In this document: one piece after another, positions 17,090 through 26,529 of the stretch
Layout of the letters: each line of letters opens with the position of its first letter
Position numbering within the stretch: position 1 is the first letter of the stretch
Assembly: GCA_027459765.1 (NCBI GenBank)
Contig: DAIDHD010000054.1
Location: 1 to 45,858, forward strand
DNA from: Gammaproteobacteria bacterium
GTDB taxonomy: Bacteria > Pseudomonadota > Gammaproteobacteria > Steroidobacterales > Steroidobacteraceae
Length of the DNA: 45,858 nucleotides
Reading direction: 5' to 3'
Notes under the pieces: generated by a model
The model's input: only the letters and a program-made list of their open reading frames with translations
Told to the model about the DNA's origin: nothing
Database searches by the model: none
Program-made: the position numbers and the translations under genes

Positions 17090-17440
17090 ATGCGCGAGAC
17101 AGCGTTGCTTTCGATTCTCGGCGCAGCCCTGTGTGGCGCCGCCCTTTGCGGTACGGCCTCGGGCGCCGGGGATCCGCCGCCGCCGATGGCCGGCGGCATC
17201 TGGAAAGCGGTCGTGCCGGCGCGGCCGATGGCGAGCGAATTTCAGGGCTACGATCCACTCGGCATCGCGGCCGGTGCGCGCATCAGGGCGGACTGCTCCC
17301 TCAACTGGGTGGATCCCGACGACGGCAAGCGTTACTGCTTCTCGAGCGGAACCTCGCTGGAGATGTTCCTGGAGATGCCTCACACCCACATCGCGCGTGC
17401 GCGCGCCCGCTGGCGCAAGCTCGAGGGCGCGGCGCGCTGA
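17090..17440 (+). CDS. Small exported protein, possibly YHS-like
   Basis: 116-residue protein not recognised with confidence. It has a signal peptide MRETALLSILGAALCGAALCGTASGAG and a mature domain with two cysteines, ADCSLNWVDPDDGKRYCFSSG, followed by TSLEMFLEMPHTHIARARARW. The arrangement of a Cys, an aromatic GKRYCF segment and a helix ending FLEMP recalls YHS domains, which bind metals in copper- and methane-oxidation-related proteins; this is a tentative reading. The start at 17090 follows a strong GGAGG site, so translation is well supported. It lies between the Asp-rich adaptor (divergent) and the sigma-54 promoter of frmA. Confidence 0.66.
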   Translation: MRETALLSILGAALCGAALCGTASGAGDPPPPMAGGIWKAVVPARPMASEFQGYDPLGIAAGARIRADCSLNWVDPDDGKRYCFSSGTSLEMFLEMPHTHIARARARWRKLEGAAR

Positions 17441-17475
17441 CTGCATGCGCCCGGGCCGTCCGGGCCTCCCGCTGT

Positions 17476-17493
17476 TGCTACATTTTTGTAGCA
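17476..17493. promoter_or_regulatory. Inverted repeat, candidate activator site for frmA
   Basis: TGCTACA and TGTAGCA form perfect 7-bp arms around TTTT. The centre is about 115 bp upstream of the -24 element, the usual place for a sigma-54 enhancer. Aligned over 18 bp it matches the xoxF upstream repeat at 12 positions (TG..ACAT..TTG...CA). It could also be a weak terminator of the preceding gene, but it lacks a following U-run. Confidence 0.6.
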
Positions 17494-17598
17494 CTTTGTG
17501 GCGATTCGGAAACAGTGCGCCGCTCCCGTCTGCGCATCCCGTCTTCGTCCCCTCGCCAAGTACCTGATCGGCTGGCCTTCTGGTCCGGCCCAATGCCC

Positions 17599-17614
17599 TG
17601 GCACGCAAGCTGCA
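17599..17614 (+). promoter_or_regulatory. Sigma-54 promoter of frmA-gfa
   Basis: TGGCACGCAAGCTGCA matches the TGGCACG-N4-TTGC(A/T) consensus except for one T to C change, with the required GG-N10-GC spacing (GG 17600-17601, GC 17612-17613). It points toward frmA. Confidence 0.82.
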
Positions 17615-17713
17615 AGCCCGCACATGCCGCTGAAAGATGGCGCCGGGAGCCGGCGGGTTCGCGTCTCCGCCGGGCACGCCACGAGGAGCGGTTTGCTCGG
17701 TCTCGAAACCTGA

Positions 17714-18862
<1,149 letters not shown>

Positions 18863-18958
18863 CCGTCGTGGGGGAGTACGCGTACTGATAGATTGAGTGT
18901 GGATCGTGACCAATGCCGCTCGCGCGGCCTGAAGACAAAACCATCTAGAGGAAACATC

Positions 18959-19528
18959 ATGACATTTTCAATTCATCCTTCGGTCGACGGCATCCGGCAG
19001 GGAGCCCAGGGTTTCGCGGGCGGCACGCTCGTCTGCAAGTGCACCGACCGGCCGGTCAAGGTCGCGGTCAAGTCGCAGATCGCGCACAACCACGCCTGCG
19101 GCTGCACCAAGTGCTGGAAGCCGAAAGGGGCGCTGTTCTCGGTGGTCGGCGTGGTGTCGCGCGACAAGGTGACGGTGACCGAGAACGGCGACAAGCTCGC
19201 GGTGGTCGATCCGGCGGCCACGATTCAGCGGCACGCCTGCAAGGTCTGCGGCGTGCACATGTACGGGCGCATCGAGAACACCAAGCACGCCTTCTACGGC
19301 CTGGATTTCGTGCACGCCGAACTGTCGGCCGACAAGGGCTGGCAGCCGCCGCAGTTCGCGGCCTTCGTCTCCTCGATCATCGAAGGCGGCGCCGACCCTT
19401 CCATCATGGGTGCGGTGCGCGCGCGCCTCAAGGAAGTGGGGCTCGAGCCCTATGACGCCCTGTCGCCGCCGCTCATGGACGCACTGGCGACCCACGCTGC
19501 GAAGATGTCGGGCGTTCTGAAGGCCTGA
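18959..19528 (+). CDS. gfa: S-(hydroxymethyl)glutathione synthase (glutathione-dependent formaldehyde-activating enzyme)
   Basis: Speeds the condensation of formaldehyde with glutathione to give the FrmA substrate. The 189-residue protein has the zinc-binding cysteines of the GFA family: [12 protein letters not shown] (Cys26, Cys28), [16 protein letters not shown] (Cys47, 49, 52) and [13 protein letters not shown] (Cys94, 97). ATG 18959 follows AGAGGAAAC, a good ribosome site; upstream in-frame codons lack one. It lies 96 nt after frmA on the same strand and is probably co-transcribed. The two convert formaldehyde from methanol, or from sarcosine demethylation, to S-formylglutathione; a FrmB/FghA hydrolase is not in the window. 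Confidence 0.95.
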   Translation: MTFSIHPSVDGIRQGAQGFAGGTLVCKCTDRPVKVAVKSQIAHNHACGCTKCWKPKGALFSVVGVVSRDKVTVTENGDKLAVVDPAATIQRHACKVCGVHMYGRIENTKHAFYGLDFVHAELSADKGWQPPQFAAFVSSIIEGGADPSIMGAVRARLKEVGLEPYDALSPPLMDALATHAAKMSGVLKA

Positions 19529-19537
19529 TGTCGCGTG

Positions 19538-19605
19538 CTGCGGCGGGCCGTCGCGCCCGCCGCAGCCTCCCTGGGGCCGTTGCGCGCCAGGCGCAGCGCG
19601 GCCCC
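19538..19605. terminator. Two GC-rich hairpins between convergent gfa and the regulator gene
   Basis: Arms CTGCGGCGGG (19538-19547) and CCCGCCGCAG (19556-19565) form the first; GGGGCCG (19573-19579) and CGGCCCC (19599-19605) form the second. Both sit in the 82-base gap between two convergent stops and so may end transcription from both sides. No clear U-run. Confidence 0.55.
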
Positions 19606-19610
19606 GGGGT

Positions 19611-21599
<1,989 letters not shown>

Positions 21600-21711
21600 C
21601 GCTGCGCCTCGGACGTCCTTTTCATCCAGCCCAAGTCATGAATGCCAGCCGAAATCATGAGGGCGGACGCGCGGGAACCAGAGCTCAACCGCATTTATTG
21701 TAGGGAAAGGC

Positions 21712-21743
21712 AACGCGCCAGCCGGGGCCAAGACTGGCGCGTT
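21712..21743 (-). terminator. Second hairpin after xoxG
   Basis: AACGCGCCAG (21712-21721) and CTGGCGCGTT (21734-21743) form perfect 10-bp arms around a 12-base loop. On the minus strand it follows xoxG and shields the regulator gene. Read on plus, it ends in TTTT (21742-21745), so it could also stop antisense transcription. Confidence 0.6.
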
Positions 21744-21753
21744 TTGACATGCA

Positions 21754-21781
21754 TGGCAATCTGCATTGCAGCATTTTGCCA
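21754..21781. promoter_or_regulatory. Nested inverted repeats upstream of the activator gene
   Basis: Outer arms TGGCAA (21754-21759) and TTGCCA (21776-21781) enclose CTGCA and TGCAG (21761-21771) around one T. It could be an operator for the activator gene (start 155 bp away) or part of the xoxG 3' untranslated RNA. Confidence 0.4.
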
Positions 21782-21783
21782 AA

Positions 21784-21818
21784 GAACACCGTCCGTTTAG
21801 AAGGGCCCCGCGGTGTTC
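21784..21818 (-). terminator. Probable terminator of xoxFJG
   Basis: Perfect 8-bp arms GAACACCG and CGGTGTTC separated by 19 bases, beginning 19 nt after the xoxG stop on the minus strand and followed there by TTT. The loop contains GGGGCCCC, which may extend the fold. Confidence 0.6.
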
Positions 21819-21837
21819 GGATTAGAGACTTCCAATC

Positions 21838-22371
21838 TCAGTTCGACGGCTCCGGCGGGGGCGGCGGATCGCCGAACTTGTACGCCGGGTCGCCGTCGTA
21901 CTTCGAGCGCACGAACGCGAAGATCTTCCACAGATCGTCCGAGGACTTGATGATGGCGCCGAACGCCGGCATAGGTCCGACGACGTTCTCGCGGCCCTTG
22001 CGCATGTAGCCCTTGGCCTGCAGCTGGTCGCTGCCGAGGGTCACGAGCCTGAAGATGGTGTCGTCGTCGCCACCGTACACCCACACGTCGTTGATGAGCG
22101 CGGGGCACATGCCGCCGCCGCCGCCGCCGCCGTGGCAGCCATTGCAGCCGTAGCTCAGGAACAGCTTGTGGCCCTGTTCGACTATGTCGGCCTGGGTGTC
22201 CTTGTAGGGGTTCGACAATTTCCCCTTCGGCGTCTGGTTCACCAGGTCCACCGGCGTGATCTTGGTGTAGTCCACGGCGCCGGCATCCGCATGCACCCGG
22301 CTGATTGCGCCCAGCGTCATGACGACGGCGAACGATGCGACCAACCCCCCTACCAGCAATCGTCCTCGCAC
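21838..22371 (-). CDS. xoxG: Periplasmic cytochrome c, XoxG-like electron acceptor
   Basis: Monohaem c-type cytochrome expected to take electrons from the methanol dehydrogenase. With a GTG start at 22371 it has 177 residues: signal peptide VRGRLLVGGLVASFAVVMTLGAISRVHADA, haem site CNGCH (Cys76, Cys79, His80), then seven glycines (81-87) and MCPALINDVWVYGGDDD. The likely distal Met is Met134 in GPMPAFGA. The GTG is chosen because AGGAGAG lies 6-8 bases upstream; a TTG at 22407 would place that site inside the gene. Last gene of xoxF-xoxJ-xoxG. The sequence after the haem site resembles methanol-metabolism-linked cytochromes rather than generic c-type cytochromes. Confidence 0.85.
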   Translation of the reverse strand: MRGRLLVGGLVASFAVVMTLGAISRVHADAGAVDYTKITPVDLVNQTPKGKLSNPYKDTQADIVEQGHKLFLSYGCNGCHGGGGGGGMCPALINDVWVYGGDDDTIFRLVTLGSDQLQAKGYMRKGRENVVGPMPAFGAIIKSSDDLWKIFAFVRSKYDGDPAYKFGDPPPPPEPSN

Positions 22372-22413
22372 TGTTTCTCTCCTCGTTCTCGTTGATGAAA
22401 CCAGCAATCGTCC
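22352..22413. repeat. 14-bp direct repeat across the xoxG start
   Basis: ACCAGCAATCGTCC occurs at 22352-22365 and 22400-22413, 48 bp apart. One copy encodes the first residues of XoxG and the other lies in its leader, so the start region may have been duplicated. Confidence 0.65.
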
Positions 22414-22467
22414 GCGTTCGCGTCCGGGCTCCCGCTTCAGGTTGGACGCCGGCCCGCGACCGAAGTT

Positions 22468-24108
22468 TCAGCCATTCGGCCCGCCGGACTGACCGGCCGG
22501 GGCGAGCAGCCGCAGCACCGCGTCGGCGTTGTTCGCGCGCGCGATGCTGAGCGCAGTACGGCCGTCGTCGCTCTTGGCGTCGACGTTCGCGCCGCGCTTC
22601 AGAAGCACTTCCGCGACGCGTGCATGATCGGTGGCGGCGGTGATCATGAGCGCCGTCACGCCGCCCGGATTGGTCGCGTCGATCTTCGCGCCGTGCGCGA
22701 TCAGAAGTTCGGCGAGCTCCGACGAGCCCGACATCGCGGCGAGCATGAGCGGCGTGTAGCCGCCCTTGGCACGCGGCGCATTGACGTCCGCACCAGACGC
22801 CGCCAGCGCCTCGGCCGCCGCGATCTTCGCATTCTGGGCTGCGATCGCCAGCGCGTCGAGCCCGTCACCGTTGACGACGTCCATGCGTGCGCCGTGCTTC
22901 AGCAGCATCTTGAGCATCGGCACGTCGTCGTCCCAGGCTGCGTACATCAGCGGCGTCCAGCCGGAACGGTCCGCGAGATTGGCATCCGCGCCGTGCTCGA
23001 CCAGGTAGGCGGCGATGTCGAGGAAGCGGAACCGGGTGGCGTTGACGGCCGGCGTGTAGCCGTCGCCGTCGGTGGCATCCGTGTGTGCGCCGTGCTTGAG
23101 GAGGTATCTCACGCGTGCGAGGTCGTTCGCCACGATGGCGTCGCCGAGCTCGTCGTCGGGATTGGCGCCGGCGGCGAGCGCCTTCTTCAAGGCGGCCATG
23201 CGCTCGGCCTGGATCTTGGCGCGCTCGGCCTTGCTGACCACCGGTTCCTTCAGCGGCGTGTACGGCCCGTGCGCGGGCAGGTCGCCGGAGATGATGCACT
23301 CGCTGCAGCGGACCAGCGGCACCCCGTACTCGTCCAGGATCTTGTGGATCTGCGCGGCATGCGCCTCGAGCGCCTGCTGGACCGCGTTCTTGATGTCGGG
23401 TCGGCCGCGCGGCACCGCGAGCGTCATGTCGAACTCCAGCGGCACGTGCTGTTCCATCATGTTGACCGGCTGAACGACCACCGGCTGGTGCAGCACGGTC
23501 TTGTAGTAGCCCGCCATCGGTCCCCAGATGGCGGCCACGTCCAGCGAGCCGTCGATGACCTGCTGCACCTGGTAGGACGGCTGGTTCGATTTGTCGATGT
23601 CGGCGTTGTGGCTCAGATAGTGAACCACCGTGTTGTCCACGACGTTGTGCTCGCTGAGCGCGAGGCGTATCGCCGAGACCTGGAACACGCCGACCCGCAG
23701 GTGTTTCAACTGAGGATCATCGAGGCTCTTGATGTCGATGCCCTTGTCGTTGCGGTAGACGAGCACGAAGGTCGACTTGTACAGCGGCTTCAAGACCACC
23801 GCGCCCTCGGTGTCGGACGCCATGTCCATCCACACGTCGCAATTGCCCTCGCTGAGCGTGGTGCGCATGAGACCGCGCTCGATCGAGGGTCGCCAGTAAT
23901 AGTGCACGCTCGCGCCGAGCGCCTTGCCGAGCACCTCGGCGATCTTGTTCTCGAAACCCTCGCCCTGCTCGTTCGAGAGCGGCATGTTGCCGGGATCGGC
24001 GCACACCGTGAGGGACTTGATGTCCGCGGCGCTGGCCGTGCCCGCGGCGATCAGGCACGCCGCGAGCCACGTGGCGCGGCGCGCGAGGCGTGCGAAGCGA
24101 TGATTCAT
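22468..24108 (-). CDS. xoxJ: XoxJ-type periplasmic binding protein fused to ankyrin repeats
   Basis: 546-residue exported protein in two parts. After the signal peptide MNHRFARLARRATWLAACLIAAGTASA-like leader, residues 30-275 form a type-2 periplasmic binding domain of the MxaJ/XoxJ family (LTVCADPGNMPLSNEQGEGF, NCDVWMDMASDTEG, LDVAAIWGPMAGYY). XoxJ proteins act in maturation or activation of XoxF. Residues from about 320 to 538 are six or seven ankyrin repeats, recognisable by DGDGYTPAV, SGWTPLMYAA, GGYTPLMLAA, GGVTALMITAA and DGRTALSIA. A Cys pair, CSEC (268-271), sits at the junction. The reading frame is continuous, so this is a true fusion; XoxJ alone is about 280-300 residues. ATG 24108 chosen for the signal peptide. 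Lies between xoxF and xoxG. Confidence 0.92.
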   Translation of the reverse strand: MNHRFARLARRATWLAACLIAAGTASAADIKSLTVCADPGNMPLSNEQGEGFENKIAEVLGKALGASVHYYWRPSIERGLMRTTLSEGNCDVWMDMASDTEGAVVLKPLYKSTFVLVYRNDKGIDIKSLDDPQLKHLRVGVFQVSAIRLALSEHNVVDNTVVHYLSHNADIDKSNQPSYQVQQVIDGSLDVAAIWGPMAGYYKTVLHQPVVVQPVNMMEQHVPLEFDMTLAVPRGRPDIKNAVQQALEAHAAQIHKILDEYGVPLVRCSECIISGDLPAHGPYTPLKEPVVSKAERAKIQAERMAALKKALAAGANPDDELGDAIVANDLARVRYLLKHGAHTDATDGDGYTPAVNATRFRFLDIAAYLVEHGADANLADRSGWTPLMYAAWDDDVPMLKMLLKHGARMDVVNGDGLDALAIAAQNAKIAAAEALAASGADVNAPRAKGGYTPLMLAAMSGSSELAELLIAHGAKIDATNPGGVTALMITAATDHARVAEVLLKRGANVDAKSDDGRTALSIARANNADAVLRLLAPAGQSGGPNG

Positions 24109-24139
24109 GGCAGAACTCCGGTACTCATTAGAAAGAAAA

Positions 24140-24163
24140 GCCCGGTGGCTTTCGCCACCGGGC
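24140..24163 (-). terminator. Hairpin between xoxF and xoxJ (attenuator or processing site)
   Basis: On the minus strand, arms GCCCGGTGGC and GCCACCGGGC pair perfectly (10 bp) around a GAAA tetraloop, followed at once by TTTTCTTTC. It lies 45 nt after the xoxF stop and 31 nt before the xoxJ start. This looks like an intrinsic terminator that leaks, which would make xoxF RNA more abundant than xoxJ-xoxG RNA. Confidence 0.8.
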
Positions 24164-24208
24164 AACTTCGACGATACCTATGTTCCTAGGAAAATCTACG
24201 TTCGACGA

Positions 24209-26092
24209 TCAGTCCATCACCCGGAAGGTGAACAGCGTGCCGCCCTGCGGAATGTGGTTGAGGCCAGCCGCCTTGGTCATCGCCGTGGCGCCGATTGCGC
24301 CGTACTTGTCGTTCAGGTCGAGACCCGCGGTGACCGGCAGGCCGATCCAGCCGCCGATGCCGGACCACACCGACACGTACTGCTTGCCCTTCACCGAATA
24401 GGTGATGGGGTTGCCGATGATGCCGGAGCTCAGCTTGCGCGACCACAGCACCTTGCCCGTGGCACGATCCACCGCGCGGAAGTCGCCGCCGAGGCTGCCG
24501 TAGAAGGCGAGGCCGCCGGCCGTGACGAGCGCGCCGCCCCAGTTCGGATACTGGTCGGGGATCTCCCACTCGGTCTTGCCGGTCACGACGTTGAACTTCT
24601 TGAACTTGCCGGTCACGCCGGGCTTTTCCGGATACATGTACACGTTCGCGAACACGTACACGGTGCCCTGCTGGGTATGGGAGCGGGCCTGCGGCTCGTC
24701 CTCCATGCACCAGTTGTTGGTCGGCACGTAGAAGTTCTGCGGATCGTTCGGATCGACCGCCACCGGCTGCTGGTCCTTGCCGCCCATGGCCGACGGACAG
24801 GCCTGGGTGTTCTTGCCGACGAGCAGCGGAGAGTGCTCGGCGACCTTCACCGGACGGCCGGTCTTCATGTCGATCTTCTCGGCCCAGTTCGTGGTCACGT
24901 ACTTGTGGGCGCGCAGCAGCGTGCCATCGGTACGGTCGAGCACGTACACGAAGCCGTTACGATCGAAGTGAACCAGGGTCTTGCGGTTCTTGCCGTCGAC
25001 GTTCATGTCGACCAGGACGACCTCGTTGATGCCGTCGTAGTCCCACTGGTCGAACGGGGTCATCTGATAGATCCACTTCGCCTCGCCGGTGTCGACGTTG
25101 CGCGCGAAGATGCTCATGGACCACTTGTTGTCGTACTTGCCGCTGTTGCAGTGCTCCTGGGTGAGCGGCTCCTCGCAGCGATACTGCGGCGACCACAGAC
25201 CCGGGTTGCCGGTGCCGTAGTACACGAGGTGCTCGGCCGGATCGTAGGCATACCAGCCCCACGCCGCGCCGCCGCCACGCTTCCACTCGTCACCGGGGTA
25301 GGTGTGGATGCCGAGGTCCTTGCCCGCGGTGCCGTATTCCGGATGCGCCTTGTTGGTCTCGGACGTCATGCATACGTCTTTGTCGCTGCCCGTCGAGTGG
25401 CACTCCCACACCTTCTTGCCGTCGGCGAGGTTGTACGCGGTCACACGGCCGCGAGCCGCGAACTCGTCACCGCCGAAGCCGATGATGACCTTGTCGTTGG
25501 CGATGATCGGGGCGGGGGTGATGGTCTCGCCGTGGTCGGGATAGGCGTGCTTGACGACCCACTTCTCCTTGCCCGTGACGGCGTCGAGCGCGATCACGTA
25601 GCCGTCGAGGGTGCCGAACACCAGTTTGCCGTCGGCGTACGACAGGCCGCGGTTGACGGTGTCGCAGCAGGCGCGCGGTACGGCCGATTCATCGCGTCCG
25701 CTGGTCTTGTTGTACTGCCACACCTGCACCGGGTGGTCGGGGTCGCTCAGGTCGAGGGCTTGCACGATGTTCGGCCAGCCGCTCTCCATGAACATCATCG
25801 GCTTGCCGCCGACGTCCTCGATCACCAGGGGCTGACCCTCGTGTCCGCGCAGCGTGCCGCTCGACTGCGACCAGGCCATCTGCAGGCCCTTCACGTTGCC
25901 GGTGTTGATCTCCTTCAGCCCGCTGTAGCGGGTGAGGTTCAAGTTGCCGGCCGGCGCCCCCCACTGGTTCGGATCCTTGAAGCGCGTCATCTGCTCCGAA
26001 TCCGACGCGGCCATCGATGCGCTCGCAGTCGTCACCAGCGCGGCGACTGCGCAGAGCAACTTGACCTTACGATTTGCTGTAAGCCATTTCAT
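24209..26092 (-). CDS. xoxF: Lanthanide-dependent methanol dehydrogenase
   Basis: PQQ-containing periplasmic quinoprotein that oxidises methanol (possibly other alcohols) to aldehyde; 627 residues, eight-bladed propeller. Signal peptide about residues 1-29. The vicinal disulfide Cys142-Cys143 is in RACCDTVNRG. The diagnostic site QWDYDGINE has the catalytic Asp351 and a second Asp353 two residues on; Asp rather than Ala at that place marks lanthanide-dependent XoxF as opposed to calcium MxaF. Acid and amide metal ligands fit Glu210 (GGDEFAARG) and Asn296 (GTGNPG). After GNPGLW there is a longer loop with two Cys (YRCEEPLTQEHCNSG) than in common XoxF5 proteins, suggesting another clade, perhaps XoxF1. 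ATG 26092 follows AGGAG. First gene of the operon. Confidence 0.96.
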   Translation of the reverse strand: MKWLTANRKVKLLCAVAALVTTASASMAASDSEQMTRFKDPNQWGAPAGNLNLTRYSGLKEINTGNVKGLQMAWSQSSGTLRGHEGQPLVIEDVGGKPMMFMESGWPNIVQALDLSDPDHPVQVWQYNKTSGRDESAVPRACCDTVNRGLSYADGKLVFGTLDGYVIALDAVTGKEKWVVKHAYPDHGETITPAPIIANDKVIIGFGGDEFAARGRVTAYNLADGKKVWECHSTGSDKDVCMTSETNKAHPEYGTAGKDLGIHTYPGDEWKRGGGAAWGWYAYDPAEHLVYYGTGNPGLWSPQYRCEEPLTQEHCNSGKYDNKWSMSIFARNVDTGEAKWIYQMTPFDQWDYDGINEVVLVDMNVDGKNRKTLVHFDRNGFVYVLDRTDGTLLRAHKYVTTNWAEKIDMKTGRPVKVAEHSPLLVGKNTQACPSAMGGKDQQPVAVDPNDPQNFYVPTNNWCMEDEPQARSHTQQGTVYVFANVYMYPEKPGVTGKFKKFNVVTGKTEWEIPDQYPNWGGALVTAGGLAFYGSLGGDFRAVDRATGKVLWSRKLSSGIIGNPITYSVKGKQYVSVWSGIGGWIGLPVTAGLDLNDKYGAIGATAMTKAAGLNHIPQGGTLFTFRVMD

Positions 26093-26345
26093 CTCAATTC
26101 TCCTGCTGCTTGAGGTCCGGGCTTGGCACCGCTACGCGAGGAAGCGGCGTGCGCGCAGTTAACGAACCTGCGTGCTCTGCGGAACATTCGTTTGTTGGAT
26201 GTCACTGACTGAAACTCCCTCCTTAGCAATGCGTGTCGGATGTTTATAGTTGTGCGGACGCGCCGCCTTCAGCACGGCTGCGCATTCGATGGGCCGTCCA
26301 GAGCGGCGACTCGGCGCCTCCGTCCTGCTGACCGCACTAGTTCTT

Positions 26346-26361
26346 AGCAATGCTTGTGCCA
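26346..26361 (-). promoter_or_regulatory. Sigma-54 promoter of xoxF
   Basis: Minus-strand TGGCACAAGCATTGCT matches TGGCACG-N4-TTGC(A/T) at all but one position, with GG at 26360-26359 and GC at 26348-26347 and exactly ten bases between. Oriented toward xoxF. Confidence 0.85.
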
Positions 26362-26410
26362 GCCGGAGGGTTTTCCGGTGGACTCGAGATATTTTGAAAA
26401 AAGCGCCCTA

Positions 26411-26423
26411 AATCAGCCGCTTA
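26411..26423 (+). promoter_or_regulatory. IHF-like site
   Basis: AATCAGCCGCTTA fits the IHF consensus WATCARNNNNTTR in full. It lies between the upstream dyad and the sigma-54 promoter of xoxF, where IHF-induced bending commonly helps an activator reach the polymerase. A T/A-rich stretch flanks it. Confidence 0.55.
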
Positions 26424-26462
26424 GATTTGGGCTGCGCGAGGCGTGATCGCGCTGCAACGATG

Positions 26463-26484
26463 ACTGTCACATAGTTGGGACAGT
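26463..26484. promoter_or_regulatory. Inverted repeat, candidate activator site for xoxF
   Basis: ACTGTC (26463-26468) and GACAGT (26479-26484) are perfect arms around ten bases. The centre lies about 112 bp upstream of the -24 element. The inner 18 bp, TGTCACATAGTTGGGACA, match the frmA upstream repeat at 12 positions. Confidence 0.65.
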
Positions 26485-26529
26485 GGCGCATGGAAGGTTG
26501 CGCCGTTCGTGAGGCGCGGCGCAGCGGCG

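Larger units (their letters stand above)
26093..26529 (-). promoter_or_regulatory. xoxF regulatory region
   Basis: A 437-base gap, more AT-rich than its surroundings. It contains a dyad at 26463-26484, an IHF-like site at 26411-26423 and a sigma-54 promoter at 26346-26361, in that order toward xoxF. The predicted start near 26335 leaves a leader of about 240 nt. CTTAGCAATGCGTGT (26222-26236) repeats part of the promoter (CTTAGCAATGCTTGT, 26343-26357) but lacks the GG element. No convincing gene is seen. Confidence 0.75.

Noticed and set aside
21754-21781. Possible further sigma-54 promoter (TGGCAA...TTGCA or TGGCAAAATGCTGCA)
   Set aside because: Spacing between GG and GC is 11 on plus and 9 on minus, not the required 10.
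22112-22132. GCC run in xoxG as an unstable simple repeat
   Set aside because: It encodes seven Gly next to the haem site and the frame continues into a sound cytochrome; similar Gly runs follow the haem motif in related methanol-linked cytochromes as far as I recall.
26222-26236. Second copy of the xoxF -12 region (CTTAGCAATGCGTGT)
   Set aside because: On the minus strand the -24 position has CC instead of GG, so it is not a sigma-54 promoter; possibly a chance or decayed repeat.
26160-26350. 63-codon minus-strand frame upstream of xoxF
   Set aside because: It begins with a TTG inside the sigma-54 promoter, lacks a ribosome site and resembles nothing; the region is regulatory.
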